Shown piece by piece: positions 8,187-16,410 of a stretch of DNA of 64,000 bases. The position numbers were made by a program, and so were the translations under genes. Location of the stretch: positions 1 through 64,000 of the forward strand of contig CAMIIP010000002.1 in the NCBI GenBank assembly GCA_946222285.1, written 5' to 3'. Numbering within the stretch: the first letter of the stretch is position 1; every line of letters begins with the position of its first letter. The DNA is from an uncultured Rothia sp. (lineage in GTDB: Bacteria; Actinomycetota; Actinomycetes; Actinomycetales; Micrococcaceae). The notes under the pieces were generated by a model, which saw nothing but the letters and a program-made list of their open reading frames with translations, was not told the origin of the DNA and ran no database searches.

Positions 8187-8888
8187 GTGTTAGAGCAACC
8201 GAAAGATAGCGGTGGAACTCATCGAGTTCCACGCCTTCTGATAACTTATTTTGGTGCCTTTGAAGGAGTGCCGGTTAACCCGACTGAGCGTCTAGCTCAT
8301 TTGCTCCACGAGGAAGTTGCACAGCAGCGGGGCGCTGATATTGAGTTAGTGTTTCAAGAGCTTCCCGTAGCTTTTGGGGATTCTGCGGTGTTGCTTGACC
8401 GGGTGCTGGAACGGGTGAAACCTGATGCTGTGATTGCGCTTGGTGTTGCTGTGGGCAGAGAAAAAGTCAGCATAGAGCGGGTTGCCATCAATCTGAACGA
8501 CGCGCGGATTGCCGATAATAGCGGCGTTCAACACCGCGATCAGCCCATTATTGAGAACGCTCCGGCAGCCTATTTTTCGACGCTTCCTACCCGCTCAATT
8601 TTTGAGCAGGCTCAGGCAAGAAACCTGCCTGTAGAACTAAGTTATACCGCTGGAACCTACGTGTGTAACCATGTTTTTTATGTGCTCCTGCACGCGACGG
8701 CGGAGCACAATACCCCTGCCGGATTTATTCATGTACCCGCATTGAGCTTCGAAGATTCTGGTGAGTCCACTATGGTTGCTCATGCCGAAACCGGGGGAGT
8801 AGAGGGGCGAACGGTACCTGAAATTCCTGCTAAGGATGCGCTGGAAGTACTCGTGCTCGCTATAGTCGAAACTCTTTCTTTGCCCTAG
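8187..8888 (+). CDS. pcp: Pyroglutamyl-peptidase I (cysteine peptidase C15)
   Basis: Removes N-terminal pyroglutamate from peptides; cytosolic. At 233 residues it is slightly longer than the usual about 215. Family hallmarks are LLITYFGAFEGVPVNPTE at the N-terminus, GVAVGREKVSIERVAIN carrying the catalytic Glu, YTAGTYVCNHVFY with the catalytic Cys, and FIHVPAL with the catalytic His. The first-position F of the usual TGFxPF is replaced (TYFGAFEG), a mild variation. Start GTG 8187 has AAGGAG 13 nt upstream, rather far, so a slightly later start is possible. Its start region is 35 nt from the divergent membrane-protein gene, implying a shared promoter zone. Confidence 0.85.
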   Translation: MLEQPKDSGGTHRVPRLLITYFGAFEGVPVNPTERLAHLLHEEVAQQRGADIELVFQELPVAFGDSAVLLDRVLERVKPDAVIALGVAVGREKVSIERVAINLNDARIADNSGVQHRDQPIIENAPAAYFSTLPTRSIFEQAQARNLPVELSYTAGTYVCNHVFYVLLHATAEHNTPAGFIHVPALSFEDSGESTMVAHAETGGVEGRTVPEIPAKDALEVLVLAIVETLSLP

Positions 8889-8918
8889 GCTGGAAGTATT
8901 CTTTTGAAAGGCTCGTAT

Positions 8919-9431
8919 ATGTCTGAAAACTTCCAGCATAATAGCTCTTCTGACTCGCATTACTCTCAGTATGAGCAACAGTATCCACAGCCTCGCCCCT
9001 CTGTTACCTTGAAACAGGCACTTCACAATAACCGAAAGTATCTCTGGCACTTTAGCGGGCGAGCATCACGCACTGAATTCTGGAAAGCATGGGGATTTTG
9101 GAGCGCGATAACCCTTATACCTCTATTCCTTGGCTATATCGGGTGGATCATCATACTCGTATCGTATAAGCCGGAAGCAGATTCCGGATTCCCCGCGGGC
9201 ATTATGATTTATTTCCTGATTTATGCATTTCTTGTGATGATTCTGGGATTAGTTAATATACTTTTAACGCTATCGCTGGGCTGGCGCAGATTGCAGGATG
9301 CCGGATTCCCCGGTGCGCTCTGGATACTCATTTTCATAGGGGTTGGCATTGTTCCGCTCATCATGTGCATGTTGCCTTCTTCACCTAATGGTTTGAGCTA
9401 CGACAGTCCGAAAGATCATAATAGGCCGTAA
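8919..9431 (+). CDS. DUF805 membrane protein
   Basis: DUF805 family protein, 170 residues. A hydrophilic Ser/Gln/Pro-rich N-terminus (1-30) precedes YLWHFSGRASRTEFWKAWGFW, the DUF805 entry motif. Three to four membrane segments follow, and the family motif LGWRRLQDAGFPGALW near 130 comes before the last membrane segment. The C-terminus SSPNGLSYDSPKDHNRP is a short conserved tail. Function unknown. ATG 8919 has GAAAGG 9 nt upstream, better than the TTG at 8904. It lies 30 nt after pcp, so it could be co-transcribed. The next gene is a paralogue. Confidence 0.8.
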   Translation: MSENFQHNSSSDSHYSQYEQQYPQPRPSVTLKQALHNNRKYLWHFSGRASRTEFWKAWGFWSAITLIPLFLGYIGWIIILVSYKPEADSGFPAGIMIYFLIYAFLVMILGLVNILLTLSLGWRRLQDAGFPGALWILIFIGVGIVPLIMCMLPSSPNGLSYDSPKDHNRP

Positions 9432-9512
9432 ATAAATTAATTGTTACGAGGTCTTAAATCACCTGTAGGTATACTGAAATTCTGCTATCAAGGCATAACT
9501 GTTCGAGCAAAA

Positions 9513-9518
9513 TATAAT
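9513..9518 (+). promoter_or_regulatory. Candidate -10 element for the second DUF805 gene
   Basis: Perfect TATAAT 29 nt before the ATG at 9548. No convincing -35 hexamer is visible at the usual distance. Confidence 0.35.
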
Positions 9519-9547
9519 ACTTACACGTCTTTAGATTGGTTTATCAT

Positions 9548-10072
9548 ATGACTATTCCGCCGTCAGAACAGCCGCAGAATGTTCAGAACAATAACCAACG
9601 TCAGAATGTCTATGTATCTCCTACTGCATCTCACGGAACTCCTGATTTTGACCGCCGCCCTACGGTTGGTCTAGGTGGAGCTATCAAGAATAACTTTAAG
9701 TATCTTTTTCATTTTTCCGGACGTGCATCACGTAGTGAATTCTGGTGGGTGTATGGCATCGTTAGCGTTCTAGCAATCGCTCTTATTGTTGTGAGCATTA
9801 TTATCACGGAATCTCACATTTCAACGCTATCGACTACATCAACAGGGCATGATTTCTCAGATGAAGTGGAAAAATCAGCCGCTATGGCGATGATGCTCTG
9901 TGTTGCCTCTTGGCTTTTGGTGAGTATTCTGTCTGCTCTTTTGACCGTTGCGGTTAGCTGGCGCCGCCTTCAGGATGCCGGTTTTCACGGTGCACTCTGG
10001 TTGCTTAGCTTGGTGGGTCTGGGTATCGTGCCCTTCATTATGTACTTTTCCCCTCGTCTCCGAACGGTTTGA
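9548..10072 (+). CDS. DUF805 membrane protein with a frameshifted C-terminus
   Basis: Paralogue of the preceding gene (SGRASRSEFWWVYG, three to four membrane segments, SWRRLQDAGFHGALWLL). It ends at codon 174 with SPRLRTV. Reading from 10051 in another frame gives PSSPNGLKYDKPQDKNRP and a stop at 10105-10107, which matches the tail PSSPNGLSYDSPKDHNRP of the neighbouring paralogue almost residue for residue. One base appears to have been lost in the TTTTCCCC run at 10046-10053; the restored protein would have about 186 residues. The membrane core is untouched, so the shortened protein may still work. ATG 9548 is chosen over TTG 9536; neither has a good ribosome-binding site. Confidence 0.8.
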   Translation: MTIPPSEQPQNVQNNNQRQNVYVSPTASHGTPDFDRRPTVGLGGAIKNNFKYLFHFSGRASRSEFWWVYGIVSVLAIALIVVSIIITESHISTLSTTSTGHDFSDEVEKSAAMAMMLCVASWLLVSILSALLTVAVSWRRLQDAGFHGALWLLSLVGLGIVPFIMYFSPRLRTV

Positions 10073-10131
10073 AGTATGACAAGCCTCAGGATAAGAATCG
10101 TCCATAGTTAGGGCGAGAGCTAACAGATAAA

Positions 10132-10160
10132 GGTGGCCGGTGAATAATTCACCGGCCACC
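10132..10160. terminator. Bidirectional terminator between the DUF805 gene and pgi
   Basis: Perfect arms GGTGGCCGGTGAAT / ATTCACCGGCCACC around a single base. It lies between convergent genes. Confidence 0.75.
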
Positions 10161-10221
10161 TTGATCTCTTAAAGGGGTCTATTCAAACGGCTGAGGGCTT
10201 CCCCCCACCGCCTGGATACTC

Positions 10222-11898
10222 TTACTTTCGGTTATCCAGGTAGAAACCAATCAGACTCTGAGTGGACGAATCTTGTTCGGTTAGAACCTCGCGGTCTCCG
10301 GCAACGGCAGGAGCCAGTTGCAGAGCGAGTTGCTTACCGAGTTCTACGCCCCACTGGTCGAAGGAATCGATACCCCAAACAAGTCCCTGTACAAAGGTGA
10401 TGTGCTCGTAGAGGGCAATGAGCTGACCCAGAACTGCAGGGGTCAGGCGTGATGCCATAATCGACGTCGTCGGGCGGTTTCCGGTGAAGACGCGGGCGGG
10501 AACGATTGCCTCCTCGGTACCTTCGGCGCGGACTTCCTCAGCGGTTTTGCCGAAGGCAAGAGCCTTGGTCTGGGCAAAGAAGTTTGCGAGGAAGAGCTCG
10601 TGCACGTCCTGCTCGCCGTCTTTGGTGGGATGTACGGGATTAGCGAAAGCAATGAAGTCGGCGGGAATAATGCGGGTTCCCTGGTGGATGAGCTGGTAGA
10701 AGGCATGCTGGCCGTTGGTGCCTGGCTCACCCCAGAAAACTTCGCCGGTGTTGTAGATCACCGGTTTGCCGTCGGCGGTGACGCCCTTGCCGTTTGACTC
10801 CATGGTGAGCTGTTGCAGGTAAGCGGGGAAACGGTGCAGGTACTGGTCGTAGGGGAGCACTGCGTGGGTTTCTGCGCTGAGGAAGTTCACGTTCCAGATA
10901 TTGAGCAGACCCATCAGTGCAGGCACGTTTTCTTCCAGGGGAGCGGTGCGGAAATGCTCGTCCATGGCGTGGAAGCCGGCGAGAAATTCTTCAAATGCAT
11001 CGGGTCCCAGAACAATCGCTAGCGAAGTGCCGATAGCCGAATCTACCGAGTAGCGACCGCCCACCCAGTTCCAGAAACCAAAAGCATTATCGGGGTTAAT
11101 GCCAAACTCCTTGACCTTATCTAGGGCAGTGGAAACGGCAATGAAGTGCTGGGCAACGGCGTCCTCATCCTTTTTGCCTTCTAGAGCACCATTTTCGCGG
11201 AGGGAATCGAGCAACCAAGCGCGGCACACGCGGGCGTTGGTGAGGGTTTCCAGGGTGCCGAAAGTCTTTGAAGCGACGATGAAAAGGGTGGTTTCGGGGT
11301 CAAGATCGGAGACGGTCTCTGCGGCATCGGTGGGATCAATGTTAGAGATGAATCGAGCTTCAAGTCCTTCCTGAGCGTAAGGCTTGAGTGCCTCATAGAC
11401 CATGACCGGGCCGAGGTCTGAGCCACCGATTCCGATATTCACCACGGTTTCAATCTTTTTGCCGGTGATGCCCGTCCATTCGCCGGAGCGAACGCGGTCG
11501 GCAAAATCGTAGATGCGAGAAAGAACCTCGTGAACATCTTCATCAATGTTTTGACCGTCTACCACGAGTTCAGGAGAAGCATCGGCAGGGCGGCGAAGTG
11601 CGGTGTGCAGGACGGCGCGGTCTTCGGTGACGTTGATATGTTCACCGGAGAACATGGCGGCACGGCGACCTTCTAGATGTACTTCTGCGGCCAGTTTTTT
11701 AAGCGAGTCAAGAATTTCGGTGGTGATGAGGTTCTTGGAGAGATCCACCATGAGATCGGCGGCCTTGACAGTGAATTTCTGGGCACGTTCGGGGTCATGA
11801 GCAAACCAGGAACGTAAATCGGGTGTGAGGTTTTTATTATGTTCTTCTAGTTCTGCCCAGGCTGAGGTTGTTGTGGGGTTAATAATATTTTGAGTCAT
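10222..11898 (-). CDS. pgi: Glucose-6-phosphate isomerase
   Basis: Interconverts glucose 6-phosphate and fructose 6-phosphate (glycolysis, gluconeogenesis). 558 residues, the usual bacterial/eukaryotic large form. Signatures: VNIGIGGSDLGPVM (phosphate binding), the SKTFGTLET loop, MESNGKGV, and GEPGTNGQHAFYQLIHQGT with the catalytic Glu and His. A C-terminal signature containing FDQWGVELGK is present. ATG 11898 has GGGA 13 nt upstream. It stands alone, divergent from the BCCT transporter across a 253-nt spacer that must hold both promoters; I could not assign them with confidence. Confidence 0.97.
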   Translation of the reverse strand: MTQNIINPTTTSAWAELEEHNKNLTPDLRSWFAHDPERAQKFTVKAADLMVDLSKNLITTEILDSLKKLAAEVHLEGRRAAMFSGEHINVTEDRAVLHTALRRPADASPELVVDGQNIDEDVHEVLSRIYDFADRVRSGEWTGITGKKIETVVNIGIGGSDLGPVMVYEALKPYAQEGLEARFISNIDPTDAAETVSDLDPETTLFIVASKTFGTLETLTNARVCRAWLLDSLRENGALEGKKDEDAVAQHFIAVSTALDKVKEFGINPDNAFGFWNWVGGRYSVDSAIGTSLAIVLGPDAFEEFLAGFHAMDEHFRTAPLEENVPALMGLLNIWNVNFLSAETHAVLPYDQYLHRFPAYLQQLTMESNGKGVTADGKPVIYNTGEVFWGEPGTNGQHAFYQLIHQGTRIIPADFIAFANPVHPTKDGEQDVHELFLANFFAQTKALAFGKTAEEVRAEGTEEAIVPARVFTGNRPTTSIMASRLTPAVLGQLIALYEHITFVQGLVWGIDSFDQWGVELGKQLALQLAPAVAGDREVLTEQDSSTQSLIGFYLDNRK

Positions 11899-12151
11899 GT
11901 TTTAATTTTCCCATTCTCTTGCTCTTGATGCCAGAGGAGATAAACAGCAAGAATATTCTGTGATATGTAGCACTTGATTTTGGTGATTTGCTGTGATGTG
12001 AGATTGCTTAGGGCGAGCGTAATAACCTGGTAATCACCTGTTCACTAAGCTACCTTAGAAAAGGATTGTTGCTTTCAATGCTGAGTATTTCACCGCATCG
12101 ACACAACACATTTACTGATACATAACTAGATTTATGAAAGCTACTTAATAT

Positions 12152-14095
12152 ATGTCTGATTCATCATCTGCTCCACCTCAGGATGCACCTGATATTCGTA
12201 AAGGCGATATCGGTGAGGAGGCTAAAGAAAATATGCGCGAGGGAAAACTAGCTCCCCGCGTTTTTTGGCCGGCTGCCGCTATTATGGTGCTCTTTATTGG
12301 GCTCACCCTTCTTTTCCCCGAAAAAGCCAAAGGGATTTTTGATGCACTACAAGCAGACGTTATTTCTTACCTGGGCTGGTATTACGTTGCGATTGTCGCA
12401 TTTTTTGTAATTTTCGCTCTCTACCTGGGCTTTTCCCGGATGGGCGATATTAAACTTGGTGACGACGACAATAAGCCTACCTATTCCTTCCAAACATGGT
12501 TTGCTTTTCTCTTTGCCGCAGGCATGGGTATCGGACTCGTTTTCTACGGTGCTACCGAACCGCTCATGCACTTTGTTTCCCCTCGCCCCGGCGTCGAAGG
12601 AAATAAAGAGGAACTCGCTCAGCAGGCCATGAGTCAGTCCTTCCTGCACTGGGGACTACACCCCTGGGCAATCTACGTCATTGTTGGCTTGGCCATTGCC
12701 TACGCAACGCACCGCCTGAAGCTACCCCTATCAATCCGCTATTCCCTGAAACCTCTTCTGGGCGATCGTGTTAAGGGTAAATGGGGCGATGTTATCGACA
12801 TCGTTGCTCTCGTTGGCACCCTTTTTGGTGTTGCTACTTCGCTGGGTCTGGGCGTCATGCAGATTGCTGCGGGTCTAGGTTTCTTGAATATCCCCGCCGA
12901 AGGTAACCTCTGGCTGACCGGAATTATTATTGTGCTGATGGGCATCACGCTCTTTTCTGTGGTAACCGGCCTGGAAAAAGGCATGAAGTGGCTCTCTAAT
13001 GGCAACCTCATTCTTGCGGCGATTGTCTGCCTTTTTGTTTTGGCTGTTGGCCCCACCATTTTCTTGCTCCGCGAGTTCATCGGATCCCTCGGTCACTACC
13101 TCCAAAACGTTGTTTCTCTGACCTTTGATACTCTCGCTCTCTATGGCGACGACGGCCAGAAGTTCCAAGCAGCATGGACTACCTTCTACTGGGGTTGGTG
13201 GATTTCCTGGTCGCCCTTCGTTGGCATGTTCATTGCCCGCGTATCAAAGGGCCGTTCGGTTCGTGAATTCGTAACCGGCGTTCTGCTCGTTCCCGCCATT
13301 ACCTCTTTCTTCTGGTTTTCGGTAATGGGCGGCACCTCGCTCCACCAGGAGCTCTTTGGCGATACCACCTTGCTCAACGAAGATGGCACGGTGACCGCAG
13401 AAAACGCTCTCTTCCACATGCTGGCAAACTTGCCCGCAGGAACCTGGTTGACTCTGGGCGCCGTCATTCTCATCACCGTCTTCTTCGTGACTTCAGCGGA
13501 TTCCGGCGCTCTGGTGCTGGGCATGATTTCTACCAACGGTTCACCCGAACCCAAAACCTGGATTCGAGTTTTCTGGTGCCTGGTCGCTGCGCTAACCGCT
13601 ATCGCACTCATCTGGGCTGGCGGTACCGAATCGCTCTCGGCCATTCAAACCGTGGCTATTTTGACGGCAATCCCTTTTTCCGTGGTGATTCTGCTGATGT
13701 GCGCATCGCTCTACAAAGCTTTGAGTTTTGAGCACAACCTCTTTGTGCGCGCGCAACGCCGTCATGCCCGAGAAGAAATTGCTGAGCAACTTCGTGAAAA
13801 TATCGGTGATCGAGTTGATGAACTGGTAGAAACTGGTGTCGATCGTCGAGTGGTGCAGGCGGTGGAAGTTGCTGTCGATGAGGCCGTAGAAACCAAGGTC
13901 GGACAGAAGGTTGATCTGATGGTTAACGAGAAGTTGGATGAAAAGGTTGACCACGCTGTTGCTACTACCGTGGACGACGTCGCTCACCAGGTTCAGCTTA
14001 ACGCCGCCGAAATTGAACGGCTCAAGGAGCAAACATCTGCTGAATCCCATGACTCGGTGCAAGCAACTCCCCGGGATACCTCCACAGAGAAGTAA
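12152..14095 (+). CDS. BCCT-family betaine/osmolyte transporter with a long charged C-terminal tail
   Basis: Sodium-coupled betaine/choline/carnitine transporter, 647 residues, inner membrane. About 12 membrane segments lie between residues 35 and 525. The substrate-site stretch AAGMGIGLVFYGATEPL and the signature GWWISWSPFVGMFIARVSKGRSVREF are BetP/LcoP-like, so glycine betaine or a similar solute is likely. The C-terminal about 110 residues are hydrophilic and regularly patterned (repeats of V-x-x-x-V with acidic residues, e.g. VDELVETGVDRRVVQAVEVAVDEAVETKV in two parts), predicted helical or coiled coil. In BetP the cytosolic tail senses osmotic stress, so a sensing role is inferred. Followed by a terminator. 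Confidence 0.9.
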   Translation: MSDSSSAPPQDAPDIRKGDIGEEAKENMREGKLAPRVFWPAAAIMVLFIGLTLLFPEKAKGIFDALQADVISYLGWYYVAIVAFFVIFALYLGFSRMGDIKLGDDDNKPTYSFQTWFAFLFAAGMGIGLVFYGATEPLMHFVSPRPGVEGNKEELAQQAMSQSFLHWGLHPWAIYVIVGLAIAYATHRLKLPLSIRYSLKPLLGDRVKGKWGDVIDIVALVGTLFGVATSLGLGVMQIAAGLGFLNIPAEGNLWLTGIIIVLMGITLFSVVTGLEKGMKWLSNGNLILAAIVCLFVLAVGPTIFLLREFIGSLGHYLQNVVSLTFDTLALYGDDGQKFQAAWTTFYWGWWISWSPFVGMFIARVSKGRSVREFVTGVLLVPAITSFFWFSVMGGTSLHQELFGDTTLLNEDGTVTAENALFHMLANLPAGTWLTLGAVILITVFFVTSADSGALVLGMISTNGSPEPKTWIRVFWCLVAALTAIALIWAGGTESLSAIQTVAILTAIPFSVVILLMCASLYKALSFEHNLFVRAQRRHAREEIAEQLRENIGDRVDELVETGVDRRVVQAVEVAVDEAVETKVGQKVDLMVNEKLDEKVDHAVATTVDDVAHQVQLNAAEIERLKEQTSAESHDSVQATPRDTSTEK

Positions 14096-14111
14096 GCACT
14101 GAATCAAGAAG

Positions 14112-14176
14112 CGTATTCAGAGGGTATCCGACGGCTGTATTTAGCTGGAGGTGTGGATACCTTATGAATCAGCCTC
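14112..14176 (+). repeat. Short inverted-repeat element, copy 2
   Basis: The left arm (14114-14129, ending GGGTATCC) and right arm (14155-14170, GGATACCTTATGAATC) match at 13 of 16 positions as inverted repeats. The right end continues to CAGCCTC. The interior (CGACGGCTGTATTTAGCTGG) aligns with the reverse complement of the 39196-39269 copy, so the two are homologous and oppositely oriented. It directly abuts the terminator stem of the transporter gene. Confidence 0.6.
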
Positions 14177-14226
14177 AAAGGCTGGGTCTCTCATTCTCTG
14201 AGTGAGGAACCCAGCCTTTGTTTTTG
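14177..14226 (+). terminator. Terminator of the BCCT transporter gene
   Basis: 11-bp stem AAAGGCTGGGT / ACCCAGCCTTT (14177-14187, 14209-14219), followed by GTTTTTG. Confidence 0.85.
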
Positions 14227-14384
14227 CATAATTTTCTTGGGAGGTTCATCACCGCAATACCTCTTATTAAGCTCGCACCGCGTATAGTTGCTACAAAGCC
14301 CTCACCCGCGAGTGCTCATTTTCTATGCACAAAACACGGGGTTGAGGCAGTAACACTCCCTAGACTTAAGCGAGATTCATACGC

Positions 14385-16292
14385 ATGTCAGAAAACACCG
14401 CTTCACGTAGCGATTTGCGCAACGTTGCAATCGTGGCTCACGTTGACCACGGCAAGACCACCATCGTTGACGCCATGCTAAAGCAGACCAACGCTTTCTC
14501 ATCTCACGGAGACGTTGAAGATCGAGTCATGGACTCCGGTGACCTTGAAAAGGAAAAGGGCATCACCATTTTGGCGAAGAACACCACTGTGTTCTACGAC
14601 GGACCTTCTGCAAATGGCGAAAAAATCACCATCAACGTGATCGACACCCCCGGCCACGCTGACTTCGGTGGCGAGGTCGAGCGCGGCCTTTCTATGGTTG
14701 ACGGCGTCGTTCTGCTGGTTGATGCTTCTGAAGGCCCTCTGCCCCAGACTCGCTTCGTGCTTCGTAAGGCTCTTGCGGCTAAACTTCCCGTTATTCTTGT
14801 GGTCAACAAGGTTGATCGCCCCGATGCTCGTATCGAAGAAGTTGTTGGCGAATCCATGGACCTTCTTCTCGGTCTGGGTTCCGACCTTGCTGATGAAGTT
14901 CCCGATCTAGACGTAGACGCTCTGCTGGATGTTCCCGTGGTCTACGCTTCCGGTAAAGCCGGCGCGGCATCGCTGAACCAGCCTGCCGATGGCGGATTAC
15001 CCGATAACGATGATCTTGAGCCCCTCTTCCAGACCATTCTTGAACACGTGCCTGCCCCTACCTACAACCCCGATGAGGTTCTTCAGGCACACGTCACTAA
15101 CCTTGACTCGTCACCCTTCCTGGGCCGTCTTGCACTGCTGCGTATCTTCAACGGCACCCTGCGCAAGGGGCAGACCGTAGCCTGGGTTCGTCAGGACGGC
15201 GAAACCAAAAACGTTCGTATCTCCGAACTTCTTGCAACCAAGGCTCTTGAGCGTGTTCCCGCTGAATCTGCTGGTCCCGGTGAAATCGTTGCGGTTGCAG
15301 GTATCGAAGACATTACCATTGGTGAAACTCTTACCGATCCCGAGAACCCCAAGCCCCTACCGCTGATTACCGTGGATGATCCTGCGATCTCCATGACCAT
15401 CGGTATTAACACTTCACCCCTTGCCGGTCGTGTTAAGGGTGCTAAGGTGACCGCTCGCCAGGTGAAAGATCGCCTGGATAAGGAGCTGATCGGTAACGTA
15501 TCGCTGAAGGTTCTTCCCACCCAGCGTCCTGACGCCTGGGAAGTTCAGGGTCGTGGCGAGCTTGCTCTGGCGATCCTCGTGGAACAGATGCGCCGCGAAG
15601 GCTTCGAGCTCACCGTTGGCAAGCCCCAGGTAGTGACCAAAACTATCGACGGCAAGCTCCATGAACCTATGGAACACCTCATCATCGATGTTCCCGAAGA
15701 GTTCCTCGGTGCTGTGACTCAGCTTTTGGCAGGTCGTAAGGGCCGCATGTCTGGCATGACCAACAACGGCACCGGCTGGGTTCGCATGGAATTTGATGTT
15801 CCCGCCCGTGGTCTGATCGGCTTCCGCACTCAGTTCCTGACCGATACTCGCGGTGCCGGTATTTCCTCGTCCTACTCCATCGGTTACGAGCCCTGGGCAG
15901 GCGATATTGAGTACCGTACCAACGGCTCACTCGTTGCTGACCGCGCCGGTGTAGTAACCCCCTACGCAATGATTAACCTGCAGGAACGCGGTGCCTTCTT
16001 CGTTGAACCCACCACCGAGGTTTACGAGGGCATGATTGTTGGCGAAAATTCCCGTGCAGATGACATGGAAGTCAATATCACCAAGGAAAAGAAGCTCACC
16101 AACATGCGTTCGGCTTCTGCAGATAACTTCGAGAACCTGACTCCTCCTCGTAAACTTACGCTGGAAGAGTCCCTAGAATTCGCTCGTGAAGATGAGTGCG
16201 TTGAGGTTACTCCTGAAGCTATCCGTATCCGCAAGGTTACTTTGGATGCCAACGAGCGCGTGCGCGAATACCGCCGTCGTCACCGTGGCTAA
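14385..16292 (+). CDS. typA: Ribosome-associated translational GTPase TypA/BipA
   Basis: EF-G-like GTPase that acts on the ribosome in stress and 50S assembly. 635 residues, full length. GTPase domain 1-200 with G1 AHVDHGKTTIVDAML, G2 region GITILAKNT, G3 DTPGHADFGGEVER and G4 NKVDRP. Then the beta-barrel domain II (LGRLALLRIFNGTLRKG), an EF-G V-like domain (ELALAILVEQMRREGFELTVGKPQV) and the TypA-specific C-terminal domain (GYEPWAGDIEYRTNGSLVAD). Start ATG 14385 has only a weak AGCGAG ribosome-binding site; a TAGACT -10-like element lies at 14361. Its position upstream of mshB recalls mycobacterial gene order (Rv1165, Rv1170). Confidence 0.96.
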   Translation: MSENTASRSDLRNVAIVAHVDHGKTTIVDAMLKQTNAFSSHGDVEDRVMDSGDLEKEKGITILAKNTTVFYDGPSANGEKITINVIDTPGHADFGGEVERGLSMVDGVVLLVDASEGPLPQTRFVLRKALAAKLPVILVVNKVDRPDARIEEVVGESMDLLLGLGSDLADEVPDLDVDALLDVPVVYASGKAGAASLNQPADGGLPDNDDLEPLFQTILEHVPAPTYNPDEVLQAHVTNLDSSPFLGRLALLRIFNGTLRKGQTVAWVRQDGETKNVRISELLATKALERVPAESAGPGEIVAVAGIEDITIGETLTDPENPKPLPLITVDDPAISMTIGINTSPLAGRVKGAKVTARQVKDRLDKELIGNVSLKVLPTQRPDAWEVQGRGELALAILVEQMRREGFELTVGKPQVVTKTIDGKLHEPMEHLIIDVPEEFLGAVTQLLAGRKGRMSGMTNNGTGWVRMEFDVPARGLIGFRTQFLTDTRGAGISSSYSIGYEPWAGDIEYRTNGSLVADRAGVVTPYAMINLQERGAFFVEPTTEVYEGMIVGENSRADDMEVNITKEKKLTNMRSASADNFENLTPPRKLTLEESLEFAREDECVEVTPEAIRIRKVTLDANERVREYRRRHRG

Positions 16293-16326
16293 TCTCTGAG
16301 CTAGAGTAGCTAACTAGGTAAACTAT

Positions 16327-16365
16327 CAGGGGACTACCGTATGGCGGTCCCCTGAATTTATTTTT
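16327..16365 (+). terminator. Terminator of typA
   Basis: 9-bp stem TCAGGGGAC / GTCCCCTGA (16327-16335, 16347-16355) with an inner CCG/CGG pair, followed by ATTTATTTTTG. Confidence 0.85.
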
Positions 16366-16410
16366 GTGTGGTGCTGAGTTTTCACCGCGTCTAAGGAGCC
16401 AGAGAAGCAC

